Below, one piece after another: positions 48,511 to 60,560 of a DNA stretch of 64,000 nucleotides (position 1 is its first letter; each line of letters begins with the position of its first letter). A program made the position numbers and the translations under genes. The notes under the pieces were generated by a model. That model made no database searches. It saw only the letters and a program-made list of their open reading frames with translations, and had not been told where the DNA came from. The stretch spans positions 1 to 64,000 of the forward strand of contig JBBBWG010026591.1 of assembly GCA_037176905.1 (NCBI GenBank), in the 5' to 3' direction. Source of the stretch: Azolla pinnata. Lineage: Eukaryota; Streptophyta; Polypodiopsida; Salviniales; Salviniaceae.

Positions 48511-51500
48511 CTACGGAGCCAGCCTTGTCGGATCACGAGGAAACATGGAAGTCTTCCTGATATTGTTCAAAGCAAGGAACAGCATCACCACTCTTTCCAA
48601 ACCAACACCAATACCACCATGAGGTACAGCACCCCATCTGTTAGCAAAAGCATGCAAGTCAATACCATCAGAAGTCCATCACAACATTAAAAAGCAAATG
48701 ACAATAAAAAATCCATCAAAACAAGAAACTTAACAAAACAACTATGCTGAACAAACCTGAAAGAATCGATGTATGTCTGAACAGTTTTAACATCCACGCC
48801 ACAAGCAATTGCACGGGAAGTTAAGAGATCTGCATCATGCACACGTTGTGCCCCAGATATAATTTCTTCTCCTGCAAGAATGAGGAAGCTCTACTCATGA
48901 CTCTGTGAAAAGATGGAACATTTGAAATCCATTGAAACACTAACACTGCAGTTTTTAAATGGGTCCAATTCTAATTTAACCTTCTTTTAATGAGGAAGCA
49001 GAATAAAATGACTGAGCATACTGATTAATATCTATATCCATACACATACAATACACCTGGACATCTCTCAGACTTACCGCGTATAAAGACATCAAAAGAA
49101 TTGCTGTATCGGGGATCATCTGGACATGGCATTGTATAAAAAGGGCGAACAGCTAGAGGGTAACGGTGGAGGATATAAAAGTCAGTATCATACCTGCAAA
49201 TTCCAAACTTTCAGTTGCTATTCTTTTAAAGCGATTAACAAAGAAGATTCAAATCATAACAATAGTATTACTTCTGCTTAACTAAATATCCAAGTCTTTT
49301 TTCAGATTGTGTATCCAGATCACCAAATGGATCCAACTCGAATCCATCCTCCTGAAGCCACAGACACGGACATAAGAATATAAGATCTTATACTTCGAAA
49401 CAAAAAAGAGACATCATAAAATGAGAAATAAGTGAACAAGTAGATGTCACGCTACTTGCTCCAAGACTCGTTGAGGTTTTATGAAATGGAGAAGAGAAGG
49501 ATGGACCAAACATAAATTTTTCAACAGAAAAATAATTCTAGTAATGGACCACGTGCATTATAAGCCCTAAATTACATTTCCTCCCAACCAGGATATCCAA
49601 ATAAACTGCATATCATCAATTCTCCTGTCTTTTACAGTGCATTAAGAGCATGTCATGTGTTCTTTATTTAGCCATTTATGTAAGACGTGCAGCTGATGAA
49701 GCACAAAAAATCAAAATCTACATTGCTCACATGCATCCTTCTCATACCTGAAAAGAGACAATAAATAATATGATGGTGAGCCATTATATGCTAACATAGA
49801 CCACATACCTTCAATAATGCCAGGCCCTCTTCATATGTGAGCCGCAAAGTCTTCTTCAAGTACTGCATAGAAAGAAGATAAAAGCTTAAATTGCTACCAT
49901 GAAGTGCGAATAAGCATGTGAAACTCCACACACCTTCAGTGGCTCAAATGGGTACTGCTCGTTAACTGCCTCAATCTGCTTACTGCAGTGTTCTTGCAGG
50001 CCATCGAAGATATAAACAAACATCCCATCGATAATATCTAAGACCTAAAAGCAACTAGCACTGAAATAGCTTAGGACACATATGTTGGAGACAAAACAGA
50101 TAATGACGATACGATGTTACCATGAACATACCTCAAAGTAGTGTTCCTTGATCTCCATCTCTATATCAAGCCCAGTAAACTCGCATAGGTGTCTGTGGGT
50201 AAACGAGTTCTCAGCTCTGAAAACAGGGCCGATTTCAAAAACACGCCCAAAATCTGCACAAATCGCCATTTGTTTGTGTAGCTGAGGAGACTGGGCAAGG
50301 CATGCAGGTTGTCCTTTATAGTCTAGTTTAAAAACGGATGCACCGCCTTCACTTGCTCCAGCAATTAGCTTAGGAGTATGAATCTCGATAAAGTCCTTAG
50401 CAAGCAAGAACTGCCGGAAAAGCTGCAATATTCATGATATATGTTACCCAACACAACATGACTACCAACAAAAACAAGTAAATACATGATTACAAGTTCA
50501 TGTGTAAGGAGGATTCAACATGTTGAAAGAAGTAAAAAGTTCCAGTGAGGGTCAGCAGCTGCAATACTCTCAGTACTGACAAGTTTTCAACACCCGATGA
50601 CAGTAAAATAAGGGAAACGTTTAAAATAATATTGTAAAGGTTAGAAAAACATCAAGGTGAGAGAAGATTTTTCCAAAAGCGTAGGATTAGAAACCAAAAA
50701 TATGAGCTTGTAAAAGGTTGTAACAATAGGAAACTGAGTACATTTCGCATGTTACAGAAAAAGAAAAGGAACAAGCATATATTGTGTTGCACTTACAGTT
50801 GAAACATAGGACTGGATCCTGAAAATGGCCTGATTAGCTGGAGTTCGAAGATCAAGAACCCTAAAATTAAGCCTCGTATCTGCATTAACTCTCACGTATT
50901 GAAGATCTCCTTGCTGCAATATATATATATATATATACACATGTATCTCAAAATTGTTTTAGCGCAATCTCATATTTCAAGTAAAAACATGGATTTGGTC
51001 CTACTATATGTGATCTTTACCTCTTCAGCTTTTAGAAAATCTTTCTCACTGCGTGCAGCATCTTCAAGGTTGAAAGGAAGGTTAGGAGTAGCTTTATTGA
51101 CACAATAGACTTTGCGCCCCTTGAGCTCAACCTACGAAAATAGCATTCAGTTGAGCGAGACGAAGAGAGGAGAAATAAACCACACCAGAGGTAGAGTTCT
51201 ATGCTTTTGTGCATGTTCAAGAAAGAAAAACTTGAGAAGGGAAATGGAAGAATGGGAAGAATAAACGGAGCAGAACCCGAGATTCTACCATGCATGCAGG
51301 AAATGATTCTTTGATATTGAGAAAACAAAGAAGAAAGAAACAAAAATCTTGCTGTTTTTCTGAATAGACTCTCCCAGACCATCCATCAGAAAGGAACCAA
51401 GGAATGCAAGCAAACAAATTCCTTGGAATCTCCTGAAACGGGATTTTCAGAGCCTCCCATGGAAAGATCTCACAGAACCCTAAACAGTCGACGCTACACC

Positions 51501-52024
51501 CTGGACTACGGAAATGGAAGCAACGAAAGCTGATGGAAGAGAGAGAGAAGAACCTGTTGCGTGGTACCGCTGACTGGAACCTCGGGGACGTCCACAACAC
51601 CTTCGACATCCACAATGGATTCCTTCGAGAGAGAATCGACGAATTTGATGAGCCCCTTCGACACTAGGTTGTCTTCGACGTGGAACACGACCTGGACGGT
51701 GGCACCTGCCTCGCGAACGACGAGGAAGGCGATCTTCCCTTTCCCTCTCTTGGTGAGAATCCGGCCTCGCAAGAGCACGGTCTTGCCGACAAGGCCGGGG
51801 TCGATGCGAGCGATCTTGGTCCATTCGCGGCCGCTAATGTGGAGGGATTGCAGGGATTCGAAGGGGACGTCGCCGTAGTTGCCGGAGAGGGGATCGTCGG
51901 CGGAGGTGTCGTCGGCGGAGAGGGTGGAAGCAGCGAGCTGCCGATTCAAGAGCCGCTCGGCTTTCTTCGCGGCTTTCTGCGCGGCTTTCTTGCTAGGGGC
52001 CGGGGCGGCGCCGTCGTCTTCCAT
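48511..52024 (-). CDS. Aspartyl-tRNA synthetase, cytosolic eukaryotic type
   Basis: Charges tRNA-Asp in the cytosol (class IIb). Ten exons on the - strand join in phase: 52024-51554, 51131-51021, 50913-50797, 50422-50132, 50044-49934, 49862-49809, 49351-49272, 49193-49078, 48871-48757 and 48637-48511, giving 530 aa, the normal length. A Lys-rich N-terminal helix ([18 protein letters not shown]) is followed by an OB-fold anticodon-binding domain (residues ~60-157, [20 protein letters not shown]). The catalytic domain has [12 protein letters not shown], motif 2 [20 protein letters not shown] and motif 3 [20 protein letters not shown] with terminal [11 protein letters not shown]. The absence of a transit peptide argues for the cytosolic enzyme. 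There are no missing key residues. Confidence 0.97.
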
Positions 52025-52054
52025 GGCAGGCAGGCACTCCCGTGGACCTTCTGC

Positions 52055-52140
52055 TGCGCGACAGCGATGGCGATGGCGACGGCGATGGCGACGGGGACGG
52101 CGACGGCGACGGCGATGGCGACGGCGATGGCGATGCCTCT
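52055..52140. repeat. GGCGATGGCGAC minisatellite in the AspRS leader
   Basis: Alternating GGCGAT and GGCGAC hexamers span ~80 bp, ~30 bp upstream of the AspRS start codon. On the gene's strand this reads as CGCCATCGCCGT repeats. A similar CATCGC run lies before the TPX2-type gene near 60457-60485. Confidence 0.9.
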
Positions 52141-52189
52141 CCTCTTTCCTGGGAATGAACGAACCCTAAAATGTTTTGGAAGGTGCAGA

Positions 52190-52222
52190 AATTGTCTTGC
52201 TCGGATTCGAACCTCCGACCTG
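52190..52222 (-). promoter_or_regulatory. Polymerase III B-box-like motif upstream of AspRS
   Basis: On the - strand, CAGGTCGGAGGTTCGAATCC has a perfect GGTTCGAATCC, ~180 bp before the AspRS ATG and in the same orientation. No full tRNA fold can be built around it. Confidence 0.55.
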
Positions 52223-53915
52223 TCGAAAGATGCGGACGATGTTCAACTCCGAGTCTCTGATCTTCCCGGAATCGGAAGCCATTCATCGGCCGATGTCGAT
52301 ATCCGTCGCATGGGGAACTGTAAGACAGTGCAATCTGAATCCCCCCAAAAATTCGCTAGCTCGTGATATTAATTCCGGGGATAATTTCCAATCGTTTGGT
52401 ACCAATTTGACGGCGTGGGGCAGCTTCTCAACTGTAAACTCGATGACAATCTGATACATTTGGAAGTTAAAACGTTGTTTATTGGTCGTTAATGGTGGTA
52501 TTGGAATCCCCCCGGCCGAAACCGTTATTGGGAACTGGTCCATTGCCTTCTGGGCTGATACATTCGAGTTGCAATGCAAAACAATAAAAGAACCCAGAAG
52601 CTACGTGTGGATTTCTCGTTATGGGATGGAACTTCATTCTACAACTGCTCTTCTGGTGTCCTAAAATCGAAGTTGGAACTACTTGTCAAACCGCGACATA
52701 CCCACTTCGTTCATGTATAGGTTCGTAATAGCGATCGACATGTCTGCACAAATGACTTGTTAAACAGTCGTACGGTACTTTCACACAGCCGAAACCTCTG
52801 ATGCAACTCCCCTTACATAAGTCTAAACAATATATCATAATATAAGATCAAACATCCGCCACAATGTTTCAAACCATTACAATCAATGTTAGGCTACCAT
52901 ATAAGAAAACCTTAATTCAATGGCAGAGCAAACATCCATTTGAGATCCATTTTAACCCCTTGTATAGAACGGAAAAGGAGACCAAACATTAACCACCTCG
53001 ATACCCCCAACCGCACATGAACAATCAAAACAATTTTTTGTTAAAAGACAGGAGAGTTAAACATATAGACCAAATGGGATCGCGAAGTGTGATTGACTCG
53101 GTCCCAACCAAGAGGGTGAGCAGTTTCACACTCAAACCGCATGGATTAACAAGAAGGAATATTAGAGAGCACTATAAGCGAGCGATTAAGTTGGCCTTTG
53201 CCAAAGTCAAAAAGCCAAGATCCTTATCAGACAAGGAAGTAAACGGTGTGCATAATATGCATTGGATGTATAATGTATTCATGGGCAGTCGTTAAACGGA
53301 ATACGAAAAAGACAGTATATCACATTATACAAGTCTTTTCATCGTTGGACTTGAGGCCGCCGTTTGATTTTTTTTTTTTTACGTATCCACACGTTGACAT
53401 AATTCTCAGGATTAAGAACTTTCTTTGATGCTCGCACAAGACATGTGGGTTTTGCTTTTTTTTTTTCCTTCTCTGGAGCTCGATGCTTTCCGCATCGGGT
53501 GGCTCCCACCTGATTCCAACCTATTGCTAAGCCTAGCCGACAAAGATATCGCAGAATAATGCCGCGGTTGACGATCTGTCATCGATTATTCTCTGCGATA
53601 TGCATGAATCGAATATAATAATGACACGCACCTCGCATACAAGTTTCTTCCGTTTCCCATGTCCGAATGAGTCGCAAAGGGGGTCAGGAAGTGGGAGGAT
53701 TCTGAGGAAGACTTAGAGAGAAATCGGTGCAGTTTGGCGACTTCCAAAGGATCACATGGGTTTCTTCCTCTGTATTATGTTTCCTGCCTCATTAGACCCG
53801 AAAATCCATGCCCGACTCGAGGTGATCAGAGTCCTATTTCATGAAGCGCCGAGGCTAGTTATCGGCAACCGATCTTGATAACTTGTGCCTCCAGCATCGC
53901 TAACTTTGGCTACGA
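52223..53915. other. Gene-free intergenic DNA
   Basis: No frame with recognisable motifs. A 92-codon frame at 53017-53295 (+) lacks splice partners and is not called. Nothing else distinctive. Confidence 0.5.
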
Positions 53916-54410
53916 GGCATGGCAGCCACACATACATCCATGCACACATGCATGCATCCATACATACATGGGTATAGATGCATGCATACATACCTGGGCA
54001 CAGAGAAACATACACCATTCATACATACACACACATGCATACACATACATACATACTCATACGCACACATACATACATACATACATGCATGCATGCATAC
54101 ATACATACATACATACACATACACGTACATACGCATACATGCATGCACACATACATACATAAACACACACACGCATGCTTACATACTATATACATGCATA
54201 CAAACATACTACATAGTGCACGCATGCACACATGCACGCATGCATGCAAACACGCATGCATACATGCACGCATGCATGCAAACGCGCACGCACACATGCA
54301 CGCATGCATACAAACATGCATGCATGCAAGCGCACATGCAAGCATGCATGCAAGCATGCACACATGCATACAAACATGCATGTACACATACATGCATTCA
54401 AGAGTCTGAA
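53916..54410. repeat. CATA/CATG/CACA microsatellite upstream of the SLC35F gene
   Basis: About 490 bp of ACATACAT and GCATGCAT units with CACGCATGC variants, ending ~70 bp before the SLC35F start codon. Frames up to 165 codons on both strands are artefacts of the repeat. Confidence 0.93.
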
Positions 54411-54480
54411 ACATAGCTCGCAATTGCAGAGGGGATCAGGAGAGCGGAGAGGAGAGGAGAGGAGAAGAGAGGCGATAGGG

Positions 54481-57400
54481 ATGCAGCGATCCAAGCTGTA
54501 CCGATTGCTGGGCGGCCTCGCTCTTGCTCAGCTCGCCTCAGTTCTCATCACCCTCACCGGCCTCACCTCCAGCGTCCTCGCTCGCCAAGGTACACTGTCA
54601 CACACGCAGCCCTCTTCCTCTCTTTTCCATTTAAACCAGCTGCTTTTGTGCAAAGGATGCCCCTTCCATGTCAGTTGCGATCTCTTTTCCATTTAAACCA
54701 GCTGCTTTTGTGCAAAGGATGCCCCTTCCATGTCAGTTGCGATATGGACTACATCCTAAGGTCTCAGCTATTAAAGCCTGCACACATCAACATGCTCATG
54801 CATTATATGCAGATATGGACCGCATGTCTGTGCATGCATATGTATGCGTACATGTATGCATGCATGTGCGTATGTACGTGAGACATGTAGGTACGGATGT
54901 GGTGGTTATGTATGCATGTGCGTTTGCGTGGCTGTTAGAGCCCAGGAATTACTTTAGGATGTTGAAAATTTTAGAGAACAAGTTTGGGCGTGGCGGACTT
55001 GTGGATGCCTGATTTCCAACATGGCATCAGAAATAATTATCTGAGAAGATATAATGTCAACGAATCATGGATGATAAGCTTAAGTATTGGAAACCTGGAT
55101 GGGTGTAAGAATTTTGTGGGTGATTCAACTTGCTCGCAAGAAAGACAATTGGGTTTTTTTAACAGTCAGTGGTTATTTCCCATCCTTAGTTTCTTGCAGT
55201 CACTATGTAGGTGATCATCACATGATATCTGACTGTTTCTGCGAGTAAATAAGTGGAGATACTAGCCATATTGATCAGGTGTCTCGTGAGAATGAACATG
55301 AGAAGGAGACGCCAGTACTCACCTTATGTTTCTTAGGTGCTTGCCCATCTCTTCCCCGTCTTTTTGGTCATTGAATTTAGTCGAGATTGTGCTAAAATCG
55401 TACCTCAATGATACAGCATTTTGAAGAGATTAAGGGAGTATCATCCGTCTGTTGATAAGTAAACCAGACATCTATGTGAAAATTTGCATCAGGCAATGAT
55501 GAAAACTTTGTGAGAACCCTCTTCATGTGATAGAATCAGGAAGGGAAATATCAAGGGATCGAAGAAGAGATTGTATTTGTCAAAAAGATTCATCAATTGT
55601 CACAATACAATATAAAATGATGGATATGAAGCTTCGAGCTTATGAAGGAGAACTTGTGTGCATGAAACAAGAACTTGTGGGTTGTAAAGCTCTTAAAGAA
55701 TAAGATGTTTCCAAACGAGTATTATCTTAAATGCTGCAAGGATGATTTCTGCCAGGTTCTGTTGATCCCAAAGAAATTAAGGCCAGAGTATTCTTCTCCC
55801 TCGTATTATAAGATCAGAGAGAAAGGAAAAAGAAGGAAAACCATTGCATCACGATCAGCAGTGGTAGGATGTGAATGCACCCGAAACTCAAAACATTGGT
55901 AGGATGTAAATCCTTAGAAATCAAAGTGGAAATTCAACGACCCTGTATCGAGATAGATGCAGCATTCAAATGAAACAAAGAGACTCTCTGTAATCAAGGG
56001 AAGATCAGCAAACTGTACAGTAGAGGCATGTCTGTACAAGAAAGGAAAAGAGTGTAGATTCCTAAGATGCTACTGTTACACGAGTAATGAATGTGATAAT
56101 GGTCAGCTCATGTGTCAATACATACATTTATCTATATGAATTTTGTGTTGGAAATGGAGGCTAATCATGTGATGTAAAGTGTAAGCCCGTGTGCCAATTG
56201 GAAAATGGAAGTTTTTAGTTATGTTGCAAAGGTTGTAATTCTATAGATGATCACATCTGCGATGTCCCTAGTTTCGTGTACAACAATCAAGAACTTCTTT
56301 TCTCATCCTGTTTATTACTGTTTATTAGAGTTGCCCAAAAAGAATCTGAAAGAACAAATATCTTTATTGACTTATTGTCCTTCATCAGGTATCAATGTTC
56401 CAACATCTCAGTCATTGTGTAACTATGGCCTGCTGGCTTTAGTGTATGGATCCATTTTCATCTACAGAAGACGTCCAATGCAGGTAACAATTTCTTCCAA
56501 TCATTCCAAGTAGGAAGACATTTATATCATTGATATGCTTAGCTGAAAATGCTACTCTAAAGACACCCTTCTCAACTGCAGTTGTGATAATGTTTCCTGT
56601 AAATGCTCACTGAATTCCATTCTTTAAAGTTTACATTTAAGACTTTGTGGAGCCTAAACCAAGAGTCTTATTCCTTTGCTAATTCAGACATCAACTTTGT
56701 CCCTTGTGAACGTGACGTTTTACAAGAGGGAGAGGCTTATGAACTCTTGAATCTGAACGGGAGTCACCTTGCATGATCTAAGATGTTTGTACGTGATTGA
56801 ATTATCCCCCCATACTTAACAGTACTCCGAACTTTACGTGTTTGATATAGGCGCGATGGTTTTATTATCTTCTACTGGCCTTCATAGATGTCGAAGGGAA
56901 CTACTTTGGTGAGTCTTAGCCTAGTAATAAAATTTGTTTCATATAGTTTTGGATTCTCTTATATAAAGTTTTAAAGGCTGTGCATAGTTGTGCATATATG
57001 GATTTGATTGTAGAGACATACTGGTATGCATCATTGAACAACATTATGCTGCGGGATTGTTGGATGACCCCTTGTATTCTTCTCTTGATATGGTTGTGTT
57101 TGTATGGATGTAGTTGTAAAGGCATACCAGTATACGTCGTTGACCAGCGTAATGCTGCTGGATTGTTGGACGATCCCTTGTGTCCTTCTCTTGACATGGT
57201 TGTTTATAAAGACAAGGTATAACCTTGGACAACTTGTTGGGGTATGCTGCTGTGTATTGGGGCTGGTACTCGTGATACTATCTGATGTACATGCAAATGA
57301 TAGATCAAGTAAGTTTGTCTTTGAAGAAGAGCATGGATACACATACATTATTTACTAAACATTAAACTTACTTTGAAGCAGAACATACATACACATACAT

Positions 57401-59128
57401 TATTTGCTAAACATCTATTCAACCCTTACTAAGAGTTTCCTATATATGGAATTTAATGAAATATCACTATCAGAATTTCATTTTCTCAGTAATGGTCATT
57501 ATCTTGCAGGAGGCAGTAACCCTGCTTTGGGGGATTCTCTGGTCATAATTGGTGCTACATTATATGCAGTGGCAAACGTCTCTGAGGTACTCAAATTCTC
57601 ATGTTTCCTTCTCTTTGAAAGTTTGATTTATCATAGCAAAACTGGAAAGTGAGTGCCTGTTCTTGATTATTCAGTCATCAGTTTTCTAGACTTGAGAGCC
57701 ACCAGTGTTTCAGACACCCCAAGTTACTCTCTCCACCGACTTTTTGAAGAAACATTTTATGAAACTTATCTTTTAACGATATAATATGAATCCAGACTTA
57801 GAAAGCCAATATGTGATATCCATTCCTAGCACTTTTACTTCCGAGAATCTGCTTTATGGCTTTCTTCGGTTTTGTTCATGGCTTTTTTGTACATGTATGT
57901 TTGAAACATTGTAATAAATCGATATGCGCTGTTTATCATCCGACAGGAATTCTTGATCAAGAAAGTGGACTTTATCGAGCTGATGGCATTTCTGGGCTTA
58001 TTTGGCAGCATAATCAGTGCATGCCAAGTGTATCCTTGGATATTCTGTGCATACAGGAACCATATGATAAGATCTCACAACCGTAATGTAATGAAAGTTT
58101 GTTTAAGTTCTCACGGTATGGAATGAGAAAATGAGAAAACCAGGGACTGAACATGCATCATTTTTGTTGGTTGATTTACCACCTTAATGCTTACTTTACT
58201 CAGGGCAATATTAGAGAGACGTGAACTTGCATCAACTGCCTGGACAACAAATGCTGTAAGTCTGTTTACTTTCGGTGGGATTCTTGGTTGATACCTTTCC
58301 TGTTATTTTTATCTCTGCCTCCTCTGGTTTTTTTTCTTGTCCAGCTCAGATCCTTCCTTTTGTCGGTTTCGGCATCTCCCTCTTTCTCTTCTACTCGATT
58401 GTACCATTCATCTTAAAAGTGAGCCATTGAAAAACATCACCCACACCAATTCCATGGAAAAGATTGCGGTAACGATGATAATACATTTCACTGATCTCAA
58501 TTTTGTGTGCCAATTGCATATGAAACAGTTCCATGGTGCCACCCTACTCAACCTATCTTTGCTTACATCCGATATGTGGGCTGTCATTATCCGTATCTTT
58601 GCTTATCACCAAGTGGTACGTGGCATGCAATCCAACTTAAGTACTGCGGTACTCTATATATTTTGCTCCAATCAACTACATGTAATGAACACTAATGGCC
58701 TCTGCAGGTGGATTGGCTTTTTTTCATTGCATTTGCGGTGGTAGCGATTGGATTAGTAATCTACAGTGCAAGGTAGAGTTTTGATTTCAAAGTGGAGGGT
58801 ACAGAAATCCTGTTCTTTTTTTTTGTGCATATCGTTCAAGTCGGATGTCCATCTTGAATGATGCAGTGGGAAGTTCATGACAGTGGATGGAACGACAATG
58901 AACGGACTTCCATACAGTGGAGTAGATTTTAGGGTTACAGATGCAGATTCACATCAGTCTATTGGCGGGGAAGGTAGATCAAATGGTGGGGAAGAAGATC
59001 CACATGCTTCTAGTGCAGTTGGAGAACATCCACCTGATTCGAATGGTGGGGGCCAGCATCCACCGGCTTCGAGTGTTGGTGAAGAGCATCCGGCATCTGG
59101 GAAGGAGGTCGTTAGGATTGATTTGTAG
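54481..59128 (+). CDS. SLC35F1-like drug/metabolite-type membrane transporter
   Basis: Member of solute carrier family 35F (DMT superfamily). Substrate unknown. Eleven exons join in phase: 54481-54589, 56389-56483, 56851-56908, 57114-57308, 57510-57586, 57947-58029, 58204-58255, 58350-58418, 58529-58615, 58708-58772 and 58867-59128, giving 383 aa. About ten membrane segments are visible, starting with LGGLALAQLASVLITLTGLT. Family landmarks are INVPTSQSLCNYGLLALVYG, SLTSVMLLDCWTIPCVLLLT, LVIIGATLYAVANVSEEF, LFLFYSIVPFILK and LLNLSLLTSDMWAV. The cytosolic tail (after ~305) contains imperfect repeats of GEEHPASS type (DPHASSAVGEHPPDS, QHPPASSVGEEHPAS). Intron 1 is 1.8 kb. Intron 3 holds a partial second copy of exon 4, described separately. 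Confidence 0.93.
54619..54742. repeat. Exact 62-bp tandem duplication in SLC35F intron 1
   Basis: TCTCTTTTCCATTTAAACC and the following bases to TCAGTTGCGA occur twice without visible differences (54619-54680, 54681-54742). The lack of divergence suggests a recent event, or an assembly or allelic artefact. Confidence 0.92.
57008..57219 (+). repeat. Tandem partial copy of SLC35F exon 4
   Basis: Unit 1 (57008-57113) and unit 2 (57114-57219, the first part of exon 4) are 106 bp apart and roughly 80% identical. Read in the exon-4 frame, unit 1 stays open for ~32 codons (ETYWYASLNNIMLRDCWMTP versus KAYQYTSLTSVMLLDCWTIP). The real acceptor GGATGTAG corresponds to GGATTTGA in unit 1. A nearby GATTGTAG could serve as an acceptor in frame. 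A donor in the matching phase is not evident. Confidence 0.88.
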
Positions 59129-60228
59129 ATTTCATCTCTACCATGAACCCTTTACCTTTCTTTGTTTGCCCATCCTCTCCTTAACATATTCCTATACCAT
59201 TGAAGCTTGATTTGCTCTTTTGATTTTACATGAATTTCTTCTCATTGTATTTCTCAGCATGTTTGAAGAAGCTGGACCAGGCTCATTGCTAAACCAAAAG
59301 AAGGCCTCAAACACAGCAGTATTTTATGCATTTGGAAACAGAGAACGTGGAGCACGCCAATAGAAGTAGGCATAACTAAAATTGTACAATAAACGGAAAT
59401 TGGCTATCTGATGACATGATGGCATCTACGATTGTGACCTTTCCATACAAACTCATCACCTGTTAAATTTGTGGGAGCATTGCAGCTGCGAAAGCTCCCT
59501 CTGATTGACGATGCTTGTTAAAGATCATTTGTATCACATCATTGCAGCCCATTATCTTTCTGGATTGTGTATGTACATGTCCCGTGAGACTTGCTGAAGA
59601 GATTTTTTTCTGATGCCCTTGTATTGTATCAAAGAAAACACACATGTAATGAATGGGGTTGGGACTTAGATTTCTACTACTTTAGGCTGTTTCTATGACT
59701 GTTCACAACATCCCCAACCATAGGTGAGTCGGAGATTCTCCATGCTTGCGATACTTGCATGGTTCCATAACTTGGAATGATGCTCGATCACGTGCCTTTG
59801 ATGAGCCAAGTGGGTTTCGCTTAACCGTTATGTTGGTGAGGTCTTCCACCTTGAAAAGTACTAGGCGATCTCGGAAACATATTATGAAAAGAGGGCGGCT
59901 ATTGAAGGCTGTCGGTGGCCATTTTGGCGGCTATCGGCAGGCTTTCAGTGGCCATTCGCGGCTGTCGATGGCCACAGCCGATGCTCGACAGAGAAACCTC
60001 AGAATCTTAGACTTGCAACTTTGCAAAGTGGCCTAAGAAAGGGTATCTATTGTACACAGCACATCAAGCGATGGAGTGTGGTGATGGATGGGGGCAATCA
60101 CCATCGACACGGGAGCAGATCGAGCCGATTAGATGCTGTCATGTCAAGCAAGCAAAAATGGCCATAGGATGGATGATCATTGATGATGATGAATGGTGAT
60201 CTTTGTAGACTAGCTCAAGGAAGGGGAG
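59129..60228. other. SLC35F 3' flank and gene-free spacer
   Basis: Probable 3' UTR, then spacer. Around 59900-59990 the words GGCTGTCGGTGGCCAT, GGCTTTCAGTGGCCATT and GGCTGTCGATGGCCA recur, a degenerate ~25-30-bp repeat. The 96-codon frame there is not supported as a gene. Confidence 0.5.
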
Positions 60229-60260
60229 TGGTCCAGGTGGGATTCGAATCCACGACCTCC
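60229..60260 (-). promoter_or_regulatory. B-box-like palindromic motif upstream of the TPX2-type gene
   Basis: AGGTGGGATTCGAATCCACG forms a near-perfect hairpin. On the - strand it reads GAGGTCGTGGATTCGAATCC, one change from the B box. It lies ~315 bp before the TPX2-type ATG, opposite in orientation to the gene. No full tRNA is present. Confidence 0.5.
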
Positions 60261-60274
60261 TCCCCTCCCTCTTG

Positions 60275-60500
60275 TTGACCCTTCTCCTTCTTCTTCTTCT
60301 TCTTCTTCTTCACAGAACAAAATTCAAAAACAGGACGTTAGGGAAAAAAAAAGAGCCGTTACACGAAGAAGAGAAAGAAAATGCCCACAAACTGAAAACG
60401 AAGAAGAAGACGAAGAAGACGAAGAAGGAGACAGAAGAAGATTCAAAACAACAGACATCGCCATCGCCATCGCCATCGCCGATCGCCCATCTCCATCTCC
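60275..60500 (+). repeat. CTT, GAA and CATCGC simple-repeat clusters in the TPX2-type leader
   Basis: (CTT)n at about 60285-60312, GAAGAAGACGAAGAAGACGA at about 60398-60440 and (CATCGC)n at about 60457-60485 follow one another. The GAAGAC run resembles that before the GH17 gene, and the CATCGC run resembles that before AspRS. Confidence 0.85.
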
Positions 60501-60560
60501 CTTCCTCTCCTCCACTCCCTCTGCCGTTCCCCTTCCCCCTGCAAAAAAGGCTTCTTGGCC

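Noticed and set aside
53017-53295. 92-codon + strand frame in the AspRS-SLC35F spacer
   Set aside because: No motif, no splice continuation, and sequence composition like the surrounding spacer.
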